Positions 15,999 to 23,766 of a stretch of 29,636 nucleotides of DNA are shown one piece after another. Source of the DNA: an uncultured Phascolarctobacterium sp. (lineage in GTDB: Bacteria > Bacillota > Negativicutes > Acidaminococcales > Acidaminococcaceae). The DNA is taken from assembly GCA_900544795.1 (NCBI GenBank), contig UQWM01000025.1, positions 1-29,636 on the forward strand, given 5' to 3'. Within the stretch, counting starts at the first letter, position 1. Every line of letters starts with the position of its first letter. Under the pieces are notes generated by a model that saw only the letters and a program-made list of their open reading frames with translations, did no database searches and had not been told where the DNA came from. The translations under genes were made by a program, and so were the position numbers.

Positions 15999-16135
15999 GC
16001 GTTTTCCGCAACCTCTTTCATGCACGCTACCAAAGATCCTTTAGCCCGGTGATGATTGATACATTCACAACATTTACCATGACGCACACAGCTGACCATT
16101 TTACAACTGCAGTTAGCTTCATTGCAATTCGTCAT
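15989..16135 (-). CDS. Cysteine-rich 48-residue miniprotein (DUF6485-like)
   Basis: The minus strand encodes 48 residues with eight cysteines: MTNCNEANCSCKMVSCVRHG, then KCCECINHHRAKGSLVACMK and a Lys-rich tail. The pattern CxxxxCxC...C...KCCEC.xHHR and a final Cys is that of a small family found in anaerobic bacteria and annotated DUF6485, recalled here from its CCECxxxHR core. The cysteines and paired histidines suggest a metal site. The RBS is AAGGAGG; ATG 16135 is at good distance, whereas an ATG at 16141 is too close. It is the last gene of a three-gene operon and its stop lies inside a hairpin. Confidence 0.75.
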   Translation of the reverse strand: MTNCNEANCSCKMVSCVRHGKCCECINHHRAKGSLVACMKEVAENAKK

Positions 16136-16158
16136 TTCCATTCCTCCTTAAGAACACT

Positions 16159-16548
16159 TTATCTGTATCTGCGCAAAGGGCACAGAACTTCCGCATATTT
16201 GCCCTTCTCATTTTGCAGCGTAATATTTACTGCCCACATAGGAACATCTGCATCATCGACAGTATGAGTACATTGAAACAACCTTTGCTCGCCTACAAAT
16301 CTGATAATATCTTCCAATTCCAAAAGCAACACCAAATCGTCGCGGTCATAGGCCTCTAAGCCCTCATCTGAAAAAAATACTGTCGCCACGATCAGATCGT
16401 CCATTTGCCAGCATTCCAGCACATAGGGCCTGCCGCCCGTAATCGAACCCTTATAATAGCCTACATCCAACACGCCGTCAGCGTCAGGCTCATAGGGAGA
16501 TGGTATATATTCATTTCTATTGGGGATAGGGAACTTTATTTCCTGCAT
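16159..16548 (-). CDS. Protein of unknown function, 129 residues
   Basis: I do not recognise a family. The protein is soluble, acidic in the middle (YDRDDLVLLLELEDI) and rich in aromatic residues, with no signal peptide or membrane segment. Short beta-strand-like blocks (VLDVGYYKGS, RPYVLECWQMDDLIVATVFF, given in part) suggest a compact alpha/beta fold. A TAGGAGA site precedes the ATG. It starts 14 bases after the WYL-type regulator and is followed 23 bases later by the Cys-rich miniprotein, so the three are likely co-transcribed. Confidence 0.7.
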   Translation of the reverse strand: MQEIKFPIPNRNEYIPSPYEPDADGVLDVGYYKGSITGGRPYVLECWQMDDLIVATVFFSDEGLEAYDRDDLVLLLELEDIIRFVGEQRLFQCTHTVDDADVPMWAVNITLQNEKGKYAEVLCPLRRYR

Positions 16549-16562
16549 AATCTTCTCCTAAG

Positions 16563-17213
16563 TCATTTATATTGATTGAAAACTTTTTTACAATGCTTCA
16601 TAAAATCTTTTTTGACATTAGCCGGTTCAACTATTTTTACTTTGCTGCCCAAAGCAAATAACCAGCTGTAAAAATCCTGATCCACTACAGCCGTACCCTC
16701 GACCACACTAGTATCTTCCTTGCTTTTTTTGACCTTACTGTCCAGTAGATACTCAAGGACAACAGGAACAAGTTCATTGCTGCAGCGCAATTCTACCGGA
16801 CACAACAATTCGTCAGCAGCATATTTCTCCGCAGCCAGGCTCTCCTGCAATTTCTGCGCCTGATACCTGCTTCCTAAGCTACTTAGTTTCTCAACCAGAC
16901 GCGTAGCTTTATTTTTACTGACAGCAGCCGATTTTAGCACCGCCTCTGACAATACCAACAGCTCCTGCGGTGTAAACAGTCTGCTGACTACTTTATAAAT
17001 ATTGGCTCTACTGCGCGTAGTTACTATATCTAAACCGAAAGCCTGCAAGGTAGCCATATCGTCATACAAGCTTTTACGTTCAGCCGGTATCTCCAGCTCT
17101 GCTAATCTTTCGATCAGTTCCTGCACCGTCAATACATGCTTTTCGTCAGTTTCCTCCAGCAATATCTGCTGCAGATATAACAATTTCACTTTTTGATTTG
17201 CTTTTTTTGCCAT
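16563..17213 (-). CDS. WYL-family-like regulator lacking the WYL core domain
   Basis: This 216-residue protein begins with a DeoR-type winged helix (KLLYLQQILLEET, LTVQELIERLAEL, ERKSLYDDMATLQAFGLDI). The usual linker follows (RLFTPQELLVLSEAVLKS, KLSSLGSRYQAQKL), as in WYL regulators. The normal WYL beta-domain of about 80-100 residues should come next, but the chain goes straight into a C-terminal WCX-like part (CPVELRCSNELVPVVLEYL and DFYSWLFALGSKVKIVEP). Family members are usually above 300 residues. It has either lost the ligand domain or is a short natural form. ATG 17213 follows GAAGGTG and is preferred to GTG 17222. Confidence 0.75.
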   Translation of the reverse strand: MAKKANQKVKLLYLQQILLEETDEKHVLTVQELIERLAELEIPAERKSLYDDMATLQAFGLDIVTTRSRANIYKVVSRLFTPQELLVLSEAVLKSAAVSKNKATRLVEKLSSLGSRYQAQKLQESLAAEKYAADELLCPVELRCSNELVPVVLEYLLDSKVKKSKEDTSVVEGTAVVDQDFYSWLFALGSKVKIVEPANVKKDFMKHCKKVFNQYK

Positions 17214-17309
17214 AACCAGCACCTTCTTTTCAGAAACCTCATAATTGTCTTATTAAAATAATATATTGGCCATAAAACCACATTTCCCTGCTATAATCGT
17301 AAATTTTTA

Positions 17310-17341
17310 TAAAAAAATACTCTGACCGCAGCCAGAGTATT
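17310..17341 (-). terminator. Terminator of the regulator-kinase-glycosyltransferase operon
   Basis: A 9-bp stem (17316-17324 with 17333-17341) is followed on the minus strand by T7. It begins 8 bases beyond the glycosyltransferase stop codon. Confidence 0.8.
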
Positions 17342-17348
17342 AGAATTT

Positions 17349-18956
17349 TTAGCCATGCATAATATACCAGTCATTATTTTCACCAGCTAATAATAAATAA
17401 GTATCTGCATTATCCATAAAGTCATGCCATTCTTTCTTTTGAACTACGACTACGTTGCCTTTGTCATTGGCATAATTTTTCAGTTCAGCATAAGGCATGA
17501 CATTTTTGCTGCTCCAGCTGAAAGCTTTAGGTACGAACCCTTCTATTTCATTCTGAGGCAGTAATTTCACTATTTTTTTCCCCGAATAAAAAACTGACGA
17601 CGTAGGATAATTACCATAAAGGCCTATCTCCTGCTTATCAGGGTATTGAGCCTGAAGCTGTAGCGCCAGCTGTTTACCTGACCGCACATCGCTGAAAGGC
17701 ACGGCCACCACCGGTATCAGCGCCAGATTAAATAACAGTGCCATAGCAGCTACTGCTATAGTAAGATATTTTTTGTGATAACTTGCCATAGCGTAAACAA
17801 GCACCGCCCCAGCAAGAACCGTTATCAAGACCAAATAGTCATGACGCATCGGTATCACACCATTAAGGTGGCACCAATAAACAGCGCCCGTCAATAAAAC
17901 GTAAAAACTGCCGTGAAAAAACAAGTAACCTTTGCTAAAGGCTCGTGAACCGTTCTTTGCTAAAAACCGTCCCAGCATCAAAGCCAGAGGAAAGAGCAGC
18001 GGATAAGTATAGGTAATATATTTAGTCGCCATATTTTGAAAAAATATAAAAACAGTCACTGACCAAATCAGTAAAAATATTGTCAGGCTATCCGGCCGTT
18101 GCCAGCTGCCCTGCTTTCTAAAACTTTGCCACAAACATTGGGGCACAAAGCCGCTCCAGGGGAATAAAGCCAGCAAATTCACCAGCATATAATAATAAAT
18201 AACATTATCGCGCGGATGCTCGGATACTGTTGCCCTTAAAAAATTATGCGTTCCTAAAAAAGTTTCTGTAAAAGACTCTCCATGCAAGCTTATCATTGCC
18301 AAATACCACGGCGCCCCTATGCCCAAAAAGAGCAGCGTCCCGCTGAATAATTTCATCTGTTTAAGAGACCGCCAGCCCTTATCAAAACTCAAGAACAGGC
18401 AGATTATCAGCCCCGGCAACAAAAAGCCAATCGGACCTTTAGTCAGCGTCGCCAGTGCTGCACAGCCATACATCCCATAATAATAATTTTTCTGCTCACT
18501 GCTGTAGCCAAGATAAAAAAACAGCAACGTGCCGCTGAAAAAGAAAAACAGTATCGCATCAGTGATAATCGATTTACTGATAAGAAAAAACTCAACTGAA
18601 GTCAAGAGTACTATCCCGCTATAAAAGGCAGTTTTATTATCAAATATTTTTTCCGCGCCCCAGACAAGTAGCCCCAGCCCTGCCAGCCCAAAGCAGGCAG
18701 GAAAAAACCGAGCGGCGAACTCCGTAAAACCAAATAATTTAAAACCTAAAGCTGTCACCCAATAAAAAAACACAGGTTTATCAAACCAATACTGTCCGTA
18801 GATCTGCGGCGACAGCCAATCGCCTGACGTAACCATTTCTTTTGCCGTTAGTGCATAATTGGCTTCCACGCTATCAGTGATCAGCAAAGACCCATTAAAT
18901 CCAAAAAGTAAAACTATCGCGGCCAGCCAAAAGATGAGCCAACTTTTCTGTTTCAT
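17349..18956 (-). CDS. ArnT-like glycosyltransferase (GT39/PMT family)
   Basis: This 535-residue membrane protein has about 11-13 membrane segments and a C-terminal periplasmic part. The first external loop contains TDSVEANYALTAKEM, matching the DxE...Y...A.EM catalytic signature of PMT/ArnT transferases. YWFDKPVFFYW matches the family KPPLxYW-like block. Such enzymes take a sugar from a polyprenyl phosphate and add it, outside the inner membrane, to lipid A, other glycolipids or proteins. In the same direction and upstream lie a sensor kinase and response regulator, with an 87-base gap and an AAGGAG site. That arrangement suggests stress-induced envelope modification. The sugar and acceptor are unknown, so I do not call it arnT. 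Confidence 0.85.
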   Translation of the reverse strand: MKQKSWLIFWLAAIVLLFGFNGSLLITDSVEANYALTAKEMVTSGDWLSPQIYGQYWFDKPVFFYWVTALGFKLFGFTEFAARFFPACFGLAGLGLLVWGAEKIFDNKTAFYSGIVLLTSVEFFLISKSIITDAILFFFFSGTLLFFYLGYSSEQKNYYYGMYGCAALATLTKGPIGFLLPGLIICLFLSFDKGWRSLKQMKLFSGTLLFLGIGAPWYLAMISLHGESFTETFLGTHNFLRATVSEHPRDNVIYYYMLVNLLALFPWSGFVPQCLWQSFRKQGSWQRPDSLTIFLLIWSVTVFIFFQNMATKYITYTYPLLFPLALMLGRFLAKNGSRAFSKGYLFFHGSFYVLLTGAVYWCHLNGVIPMRHDYLVLITVLAGAVLVYAMASYHKKYLTIAVAAMALLFNLALIPVVAVPFSDVRSGKQLALQLQAQYPDKQEIGLYGNYPTSSVFYSGKKIVKLLPQNEIEGFVPKAFSWSSKNVMPYAELKNYANDKGNVVVVQKKEWHDFMDNADTYLLLAGENNDWYIMHG

Positions 18957-19043
18957 AAAAACAACTCCTTACTCTCATTTCAGTCTTATCATAAAAAATG
19001 TGAATGAAAATAACCTGAGGTAAGAAGTTGCTTGAATAATTAT

Positions 19044-20315
19044 TTATTGATTTGTCAACGGCAGTACGATCGTAAAGCAAGTTCCGCCGCTTTTTTTATT
19101 TTGGACAGTTATCATTCCCCGATGTTGCTGAACGATCAGTTTAGCAATGGGAAGCCCTAAGCCGAAGCCACCTTCGGCGCGAGTTCTTGCCTTATCCGCC
19201 CTGTAAAATCTTTCAAAAATTCGTTCCGTCTCTTCCGGTTTGATACCAATCCCTTCGTCATCTACTTTAATGATCAACTGCTGCTTATACAGCTCTGCGC
19301 TTATCGTTATCCTGCCATGCAAAGAGTATTTGATAGCATTGTCGACCAAAATTGTCATTAATTGTTCTAACCGCACCTTGTCGCCCCAAATGAGCAACTG
19401 TTCCGTTGGTAGCTGCATTTCCAGCTTCAAATCTTTTTGTGATGCTAATGGTTGCAACGCCTTGGCAGTAGTTTCGATAAAGTCCTGCACGTTTACCAGT
19501 TCCGTTTTAACATCCAGTACGCCGGCATCATTACGCGCTAAATTCAGCAATCTTGAGACCAGATTATTCATTCGCTTTATTTCTATCCGCATTGTTTGCA
19601 ATGTATCCATGGTAAATTCACTGAACGTACTGTCGGTGTCACTTTCAATACCTTCGGCAGCAATTCCCATTACCGTCAGCGGCGTGCGCAATTCATGTGA
19701 AGCGTCAGCTACAAATTCACGCTGCCTTTTGAACATCTCCTGGATCGGCTTAATGCTGCGTCCGGCTAAATAATACCCCACACCTGCTCCGCAGCAGATA
19801 AAAAACAAACTCATTACTACAAGCCAGGCTAATTCATCCTGTTCCTCGTAGTAGTAATCACTCAAATCCTTAAACATATATAAGGTTGCCAGGCTATTAT
19901 CGCCATCCATAACCTGATCCCGTCCGCCAAGATATATCCACAGTTTATTTTGACTATCACGCAGCGTTAAAAGCTTAACCTTTTTATCATTTTGCGGCCA
20001 CTCACTGCGTACTGCAAACAGCTGCTCTGCCAGCGGGCTGCCACTGATCTGATCGTGCAGCAGTTCTCCCGAAGCAGGGTCCAGCATATAAGCCAGTTCA
20101 CGCCCTACTTCAATGGAATGGTTGGAAACCGGCAGTTCCCGATTATATACATATTCTTCCCCTTCATGGATAATAAGATCACGTAGCTGCTGTTTTTCAT
20201 GAGTAAGCACCGAATGTCCCAAAAGAACCACGCAGCCGGTGACGATCATTACCACCAGTAAAGTGAATATCCCAGTATAAATCAGCGTCAATTTCAAGCG
20301 CAATTTATTAAACAT
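19044..20315 (-). CDS. Membrane sensor histidine kinase
   Basis: This 423-residue kinase has an N-terminal membrane segment (about 10-32), a periplasmic sensor part (about 33-160), and a second segment (LAWLVVMSLFFICCGAGVGYY). A short link then leads to the HisKA domain with ASHELRTPL. ATPase boxes follow: VDNAIKYS (N), VDDEGIGI (G1), FERFYRADKARTR (F) and GGFGLGLPIAK (G2). No clear HAMP domain is seen. It phosphorylates the regulator encoded just upstream, whose gene it overlaps by eight bases. ATG 20315 has better spacing from GAGGA than ATG 20318. A downstream ArnT-like gene implies an envelope signal. Confidence 0.92.
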   Translation of the reverse strand: MFNKLRLKLTLIYTGIFTLLVVMIVTGCVVLLGHSVLTHEKQQLRDLIIHEGEEYVYNRELPVSNHSIEVGRELAYMLDPASGELLHDQISGSPLAEQLFAVRSEWPQNDKKVKLLTLRDSQNKLWIYLGGRDQVMDGDNSLATLYMFKDLSDYYYEEQDELAWLVVMSLFFICCGAGVGYYLAGRSIKPIQEMFKRQREFVADASHELRTPLTVMGIAAEGIESDTDSTFSEFTMDTLQTMRIEIKRMNNLVSRLLNLARNDAGVLDVKTELVNVQDFIETTAKALQPLASQKDLKLEMQLPTEQLLIWGDKVRLEQLMTILVDNAIKYSLHGRITISAELYKQQLIIKVDDEGIGIKPEETERIFERFYRADKARTRAEGGFGLGLPIAKLIVQQHRGMITVQNKKSGGTCFTIVLPLTNQ

Positions 20316-20994
20316 CATGTTCCTCTAGCATGTAACCAACTCCACGTATGGTTTTGATCAGGCTTTCTGCCCCTATAGAGGCTAATTTTAATCGCAGTGA
20401 ACGAATATGCACATCAAGATTATTTTCAGTAACTTCACCGTCAATGCCCCATATCCGTTCCAACAGCAATTCGCGTGGTAAAATCTGTCCCGCATTGATC
20501 AGCAGCAGCTCCATCAATTTAAATTCGCGCGGGCGCAGCTGGACTTTACTGTTTTGATAACTGACAGTATAGTCCTTGACCGCTAAAATCACGCCGCTGT
20601 GCTCAAAGCTTTCCTGTTTGTAGCTGCTCTGGCGCCGGGCCAAAGCATGCAGCCGAGCCAATAACTCTGCCATTTCAAAGGGCTTAACCAAATAATCATC
20701 GGCACCTTCGTTCAAACCGGTAACTTTATCCTCTACACTATCGCGGGCGGTTAAAAGCAATATCTTGCCCTGATATTCTTCCTCCCGCAGTTGTTTGCAT
20801 AAAGTTATACCATCCATTTCAGGCATCATCCAATCCAACACCAACACGTCATAGCCATCGCGATAGCATTGTTCGTAAGCCGCTTTTCCGTCTTCTACCC
20901 AATCTGTTTTGATATTCTCTTTTTTTAATAAATTCTGCAGCAGCCTGCCTAAATTTTTATCATCCTCAGCCAAAAGTACTTTCATCGCGTTCAC
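20308..20994 (-). CDS. OmpR/PhoB-family response regulator
   Basis: This 228-residue protein has a receiver domain (1-120) with the acidic pocket AEDD, phosphorylated Asp in LVLDWMMPEMDG, Thr in LLTARDS and Lys in YLVKPF. A winged-helix DNA-binding domain follows (VQLRPREFKLMELLLINAG, LLERIWGIDGEVTENNLDVH in part, KTIRGVGYML). It is the first gene of the operon with the kinase and the glycosyltransferase. RBS AGAGGTG. Only a weak promoter is seen in the 60 bases upstream. Confidence 0.94.
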   Translation of the reverse strand: MNAMKVLLAEDDKNLGRLLQNLLKKENIKTDWVEDGKAAYEQCYRDGYDVLVLDWMMPEMDGITLCKQLREEEYQGKILLLTARDSVEDKVTGLNEGADDYLVKPFEMAELLARLHALARRQSSYKQESFEHSGVILAVKDYTVSYQNSKVQLRPREFKLMELLLINAGQILPRELLLERIWGIDGEVTENNLDVHIRSLRLKLASIGAESLIKTIRGVGYMLEEHDV

Positions 20995-21055
20995 CTCTTT
21001 CGAGAACTTATATCATGTCTATATTAAAATTAGCTGAATTTATGATAAATCCTGC

Positions 21056-21082
21056 AAAAAAAGAGGACGCCTAAGCGCCCTC
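21056..21082 (-). terminator. Terminator of the sodium:solute symporter gene
   Basis: An 8-bp stem with one mismatch (21063-21070 with 21075-21082) is followed on the minus strand by T7. Confidence 0.75.
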
Positions 21083-21106
21083 CTAAAAAATTTATTCAGC
21101 TTGTCA

Positions 21107-22498
21107 TTATGCCGCTACCTTTTTGCCGGGCTTTAGCACAGCTACGATAGCATAGGTCAAAATACAGGCAAACCATTCCATATAAATAACATTCGGGAAA
21201 ATACGTACTGACGGCACCAGCTGCCACAGTACCAGCATCACAAAACCTACCAATAGCGTCCAGAATCCGGCTGCTTTACAGCTGTACTTGGGAAAGAACA
21301 ATGCCACGATAACGATAACACTAAAGGCAGCAGTCAAGCTGAGACCGATCATGATCGTACCCAAAATACTTGAAACACCCATCGCCATCCCCAAGGTTAG
21401 AATGCCCGAAATAACAATGCACAAACGCATCATGACCAACTGTTTGGCATCCGAACATTGCGGATTGATAAAGCGTTTATAAATATCGTGCGAAAACAGC
21501 GTTCCTGCTGACAGTAGCAGATTGCAGGCCGTGGATACATCAGCTGCCCACAAAGCCGCCAGAGTGATACCTGCTAAAACAGGCTGCAAACCAACTATGA
21601 CCTGCGGCAAAGCCAATGCAGCCTGAGCATCAGGATACATAGATTTAGCGCAAATGCCAAGCAACGCCGCCAGCACGCCTACCGGCAGCATAAGTATGCC
21701 GCCCCAGACAAAGCCTTTTCTGGCAGTTGCCGCATCTTTAGCGCCCAGTGAAATCTGCAAAATACTTTGCAACGACAGGTTAACGGTTACCAAAGTAATT
21801 ACCCAGCTGGTGATAGTCGTTAAACCTACTCCCTCGGTAAAGCTGAACCAGGGCACATTTGCCGGCAAAGTTTTAGCCAAAGCATCCAGTCCGCCCACCT
21901 TATCCAGTTGGATGAAGGTAGCGACCACGATACCAAAATAAATCAAAATAATATTCAGTACATTAGTTAAGGAAGCCGACCACATACCGCCGATAAAGGT
22001 GATACTGATAAAAGTGATCGCACTGACCAGCATGCCTGTTTTGAAATCGAAGATTTCAGGCATGATGGCGTGCAAAATGCTGCCACCTGCGATATACTGC
22101 AGAGAAATGATGACCAATTGAATAACTATTTGGCAGAACACGCCAAAAATAACGGCATTAGTTCCATGATGACGTTCAATAAGTTCAGAAATAGTAGTAA
22201 TGTTCTGCTCGCGGTATTTTTTCGCCATAAAAATACCCATCACGATAGCGCCTATTGCCCAGGCAATAGTATACCAGCCGGCAGACAAACCGACCCGGAA
22301 CGCATGCTCCGACACACCGATCGTTGAAGCTCCACCTACCGCCAAACCAATAATGGTAACGGCAATCAGCGGCGCTGATAACTTTCGTCCTGCTAAAGCA
22401 TAGTTCTCGGCATTGCCCTCACTGCGCTTTTTAGCAAACCAACTGATACCGAACAATGCAATGATGTAAAGTACCAGTATCACTAAGGAAACCGACAT
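21107..22498 (-). CDS. Sodium:solute symporter (SSS/SLC5 family)
   Basis: This 463-residue protein has about 13 membrane segments. The N-terminus carries FAKKRSEGNAENYALAGRKL and GLAVGGASTIGVSEHAF, typical of the SSS family substrate and sodium helix. LWAADVSTACNLLLSAGTLFSHDIYK (residues ~315-340, cited in part) is the conserved TM8-loop region with the sodium site Ser/Thr. It imports a small organic solute with sodium; the branch resembles uncharacterised YodF-like carriers, and the substrate is unknown. ATG 22498 follows GGGAGGGG; a longer start at 22555 would begin before this site and across the leader hairpin. It is divergent from a TetR regulator that probably controls it. Confidence 0.88.
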   Translation of the reverse strand: MSVSLVILVLYIIALFGISWFAKKRSEGNAENYALAGRKLSAPLIAVTIIGLAVGGASTIGVSEHAFRVGLSAGWYTIAWAIGAIVMGIFMAKKYREQNITTISELIERHHGTNAVIFGVFCQIVIQLVIISLQYIAGGSILHAIMPEIFDFKTGMLVSAITFISITFIGGMWSASLTNVLNIILIYFGIVVATFIQLDKVGGLDALAKTLPANVPWFSFTEGVGLTTITSWVITLVTVNLSLQSILQISLGAKDAATARKGFVWGGILMLPVGVLAALLGICAKSMYPDAQAALALPQVIVGLQPVLAGITLAALWAADVSTACNLLLSAGTLFSHDIYKRFINPQCSDAKQLVMMRLCIVISGILTLGMAMGVSSILGTIMIGLSLTAAFSVIVIVALFFPKYSCKAAGFWTLLVGFVMLVLWQLVPSVRIFPNVIYMEWFACILTYAIVAVLKPGKKVAA

Positions 22499-22526
22499 AC
22501 AAATACCCCTCCCGATTTTTGGCAAT

Positions 22527-22550
22527 AAAAAACGTCCACTATTGAGGACG
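22527..22550 (-). promoter_or_regulatory. Terminator-like hairpin in the symporter leader
   Basis: On the minus strand a CGTCC/GGACG stem (22533-22537 with 22546-22550) is followed by TTTTTTATT. It lies about 10 bases after the predicted transcription start. An outer TTTGGC/GCCAAA pairing could compete with the T-run. It is either a small attenuator or a 5' mRNA stabiliser. Confidence 0.4.
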
Positions 22551-22566
22551 GCCAAAGAGTAACTTT

Positions 22567-22595
22567 ATTGTATGCAAAGTTTACACTAAAGTCAA
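22567..22595 (-). promoter_or_regulatory. Promoter of the symporter gene
   Basis: TTGACT (22590-22595) and TACAAT (22567-22572) with 17-base spacing on the minus strand, about 70 bases before the start codon. The 317-base divergent gap (22499-22815) contains this promoter, the leader hairpin and the TetR promoter. Confidence 0.7.
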
Positions 22596-22698
22596 GTAAA
22601 ACTTACAACTTTTTCGAGCGCCACAGACTATTCGAGCCATATTATGCACATTTGTTCTTTTCGTGCATCTTTTATTGCTTTTTTATATAAAACCCTTC

Positions 22699-22727
22699 TT
22701 GCGCAATAATTTATACAGTGGTATAAT
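22699..22727 (+). promoter_or_regulatory. TetR promoter with palindromic operator
   Basis: TTGCGC (22699-22704) and TATAAT (22722-22727), spacing 17, with a TGG extension. A perfect inverted repeat TATAC-AGTG-GTATA (22712-22725) overlaps the -10 box and is a candidate site for autorepression. Confidence 0.55.
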
Positions 22728-22815
22728 TAGCTATATTTATTCTAAAACTTTTATTGGCTATAACTATCTTTTTTAACTTTTTACTTAGTAATAATTTTAG
22801 AAGGAGACGATTATC

Positions 22816-23433
22816 ATAGGCAGAAAATCACGCAATACAGATCAGGCCTTGCTTAAGGCTGGCGTCGAACTGATTGCACAAGGTAATTTTGATCCCACGG
22901 TCCGCACGATTTGTACTTTAGCTAATGTCAATCAGGGTATGTTCGTTTACTATTTTGGTTTTAAAGACGAATATATAAAGATTCTTTTTCATAAAATCTA
23001 CGGCGAGTATCTTGATTATCTGCAAAGCTATACTGAAAAAGACGCAAAAGCCATCGTTCAGCTGCAAAAAATTTTCTACCTGATGGCTAAATACTTTGTT
23101 GATAATTTCAATACGGCTTATTTCCTAACCTCGTCCCTGCAAAAAAACAAAGCAGCTGCTTATTTTACTGATTACAGAGTGCAGCATTTCATCTTCATCC
23201 GCACGCTTATAGAGCAGGCCCAACAGGACGGCGACATTTGCAGTGACCTTAACAGCTACGAAGTCTATATGACTTTGCACAGCATCCTGATCCAGCCGCT
23301 CATCATCAAAAACACTATTTTACAAAAACACGGCGACGAACCAATCATGGAAAAACTTAATCGACTGGATGTTGCTTCCGATGCCAGCCTGCAAAAACGC
23401 CTGCGAGTCGCATTCAAAGGTCTACGCCCTTAA
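22816..23433 (+). CDS. TetR-family regulator with a non-ATG start
   Basis: The helix-turn-helix is clear: QALLKAGVELIAQGNFDPTV, then TICTLANVNQGMFVYYFGFKDEYIKILF. An all-helical ligand and dimer domain follows. The basic arm GRKSRNTDQ that normally follows the first Met is present in frame, but the codon in its place is ATA (22816). It is preceded by ATT and ATC. AGAAGGAG (22799-22806) is well placed for ATA (9 bases from GGAG) or ATC. No ATG or GTG is available; TTG 22849 would remove the DNA-binding arm and has no ribosome site. Either the ATG mutated to ATA or a rare start is used. About 205 residues. It is divergent from the symporter. Confidence 0.75.
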   Translation: MGRKSRNTDQALLKAGVELIAQGNFDPTVRTICTLANVNQGMFVYYFGFKDEYIKILFHKIYGEYLDYLQSYTEKDAKAIVQLQKIFYLMAKYFVDNFNTAYFLTSSLQKNKAAAYFTDYRVQHFIFIRTLIEQAQQDGDICSDLNSYEVYMTLHSILIQPLIIKNTILQKHGDEPIMEKLNRLDVASDASLQKRLRVAFKGLRP

Positions 23434-23466
23434 TTTAAACAAAACTGCGGTTTTTACAAAAAGCGG

Positions 23467-23494
23467 TTGACTTTTTTTCATAATCATATATAAT
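23467..23494 (+). promoter_or_regulatory. Promoter of the first tRNA-Arg
   Basis: TTGACT (23467-23472) and TATAAT (23489-23494), spacing 16. The following ATCGTTGCCTAAAGAT is repeated before the second tRNA-Arg. Confidence 0.75.
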
Positions 23495-23528
23495 TATATC
23501 GTTGCCTAAAGATCTTGGCAGCACTAAT

Positions 23529-23605
23529 GACTCCGTAGCTCAGTTGGATAGAGCGTTTGACTACGAATCAAAAGGTCGCAGGTTCGAATCCTGCCGGGGC
23601 CACCA
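23529..23605 (+). tRNA. tRNA-Arg (anticodon ACG), copy 1
   Basis: A 77-base cloverleaf with anticodon stem TTTGA/TCAAA and loop CTACGAA, giving ACG (read as ICG for CGU, CGC and CGA). The T-arm is GCAGGTTCGAATCCTGC and CCA is encoded. The acceptor arm GACTCCG/CGGGGCC has a T4-G69 wobble and an A2-C71 mismatch. It is identical to the copy at 26359. Confidence 0.93.
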
Positions 23606-23614
23606 CTTAAAACC

Positions 23615-23646
23615 AACGCATTCCTTTTAGGAATGCGTTTTTTTAT
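23615..23646 (+). terminator. Terminator of tRNA-Arg copy 1
   Basis: A 10-bp stem (23615-23624 with 23630-23639) is followed by T7. Confidence 0.85.
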
Positions 23647-23766
23647 TGTCTTTTCCTCCTGTATTTCTTTTGTATTATTTAATATTTTTGATATATTACT
23701 TGAAACAAGATGTTATAATAAGAATATACATTATAATACCAAACCTGCCGTTTGGAGGTAATTCCT

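Noticed and set aside
15837..16025. A 62-codon minus-strand frame rich in Lys and Arg
   Set aside because: It crosses two terminator hairpins and the end of the Cys-rich miniprotein gene, and has no RBS.
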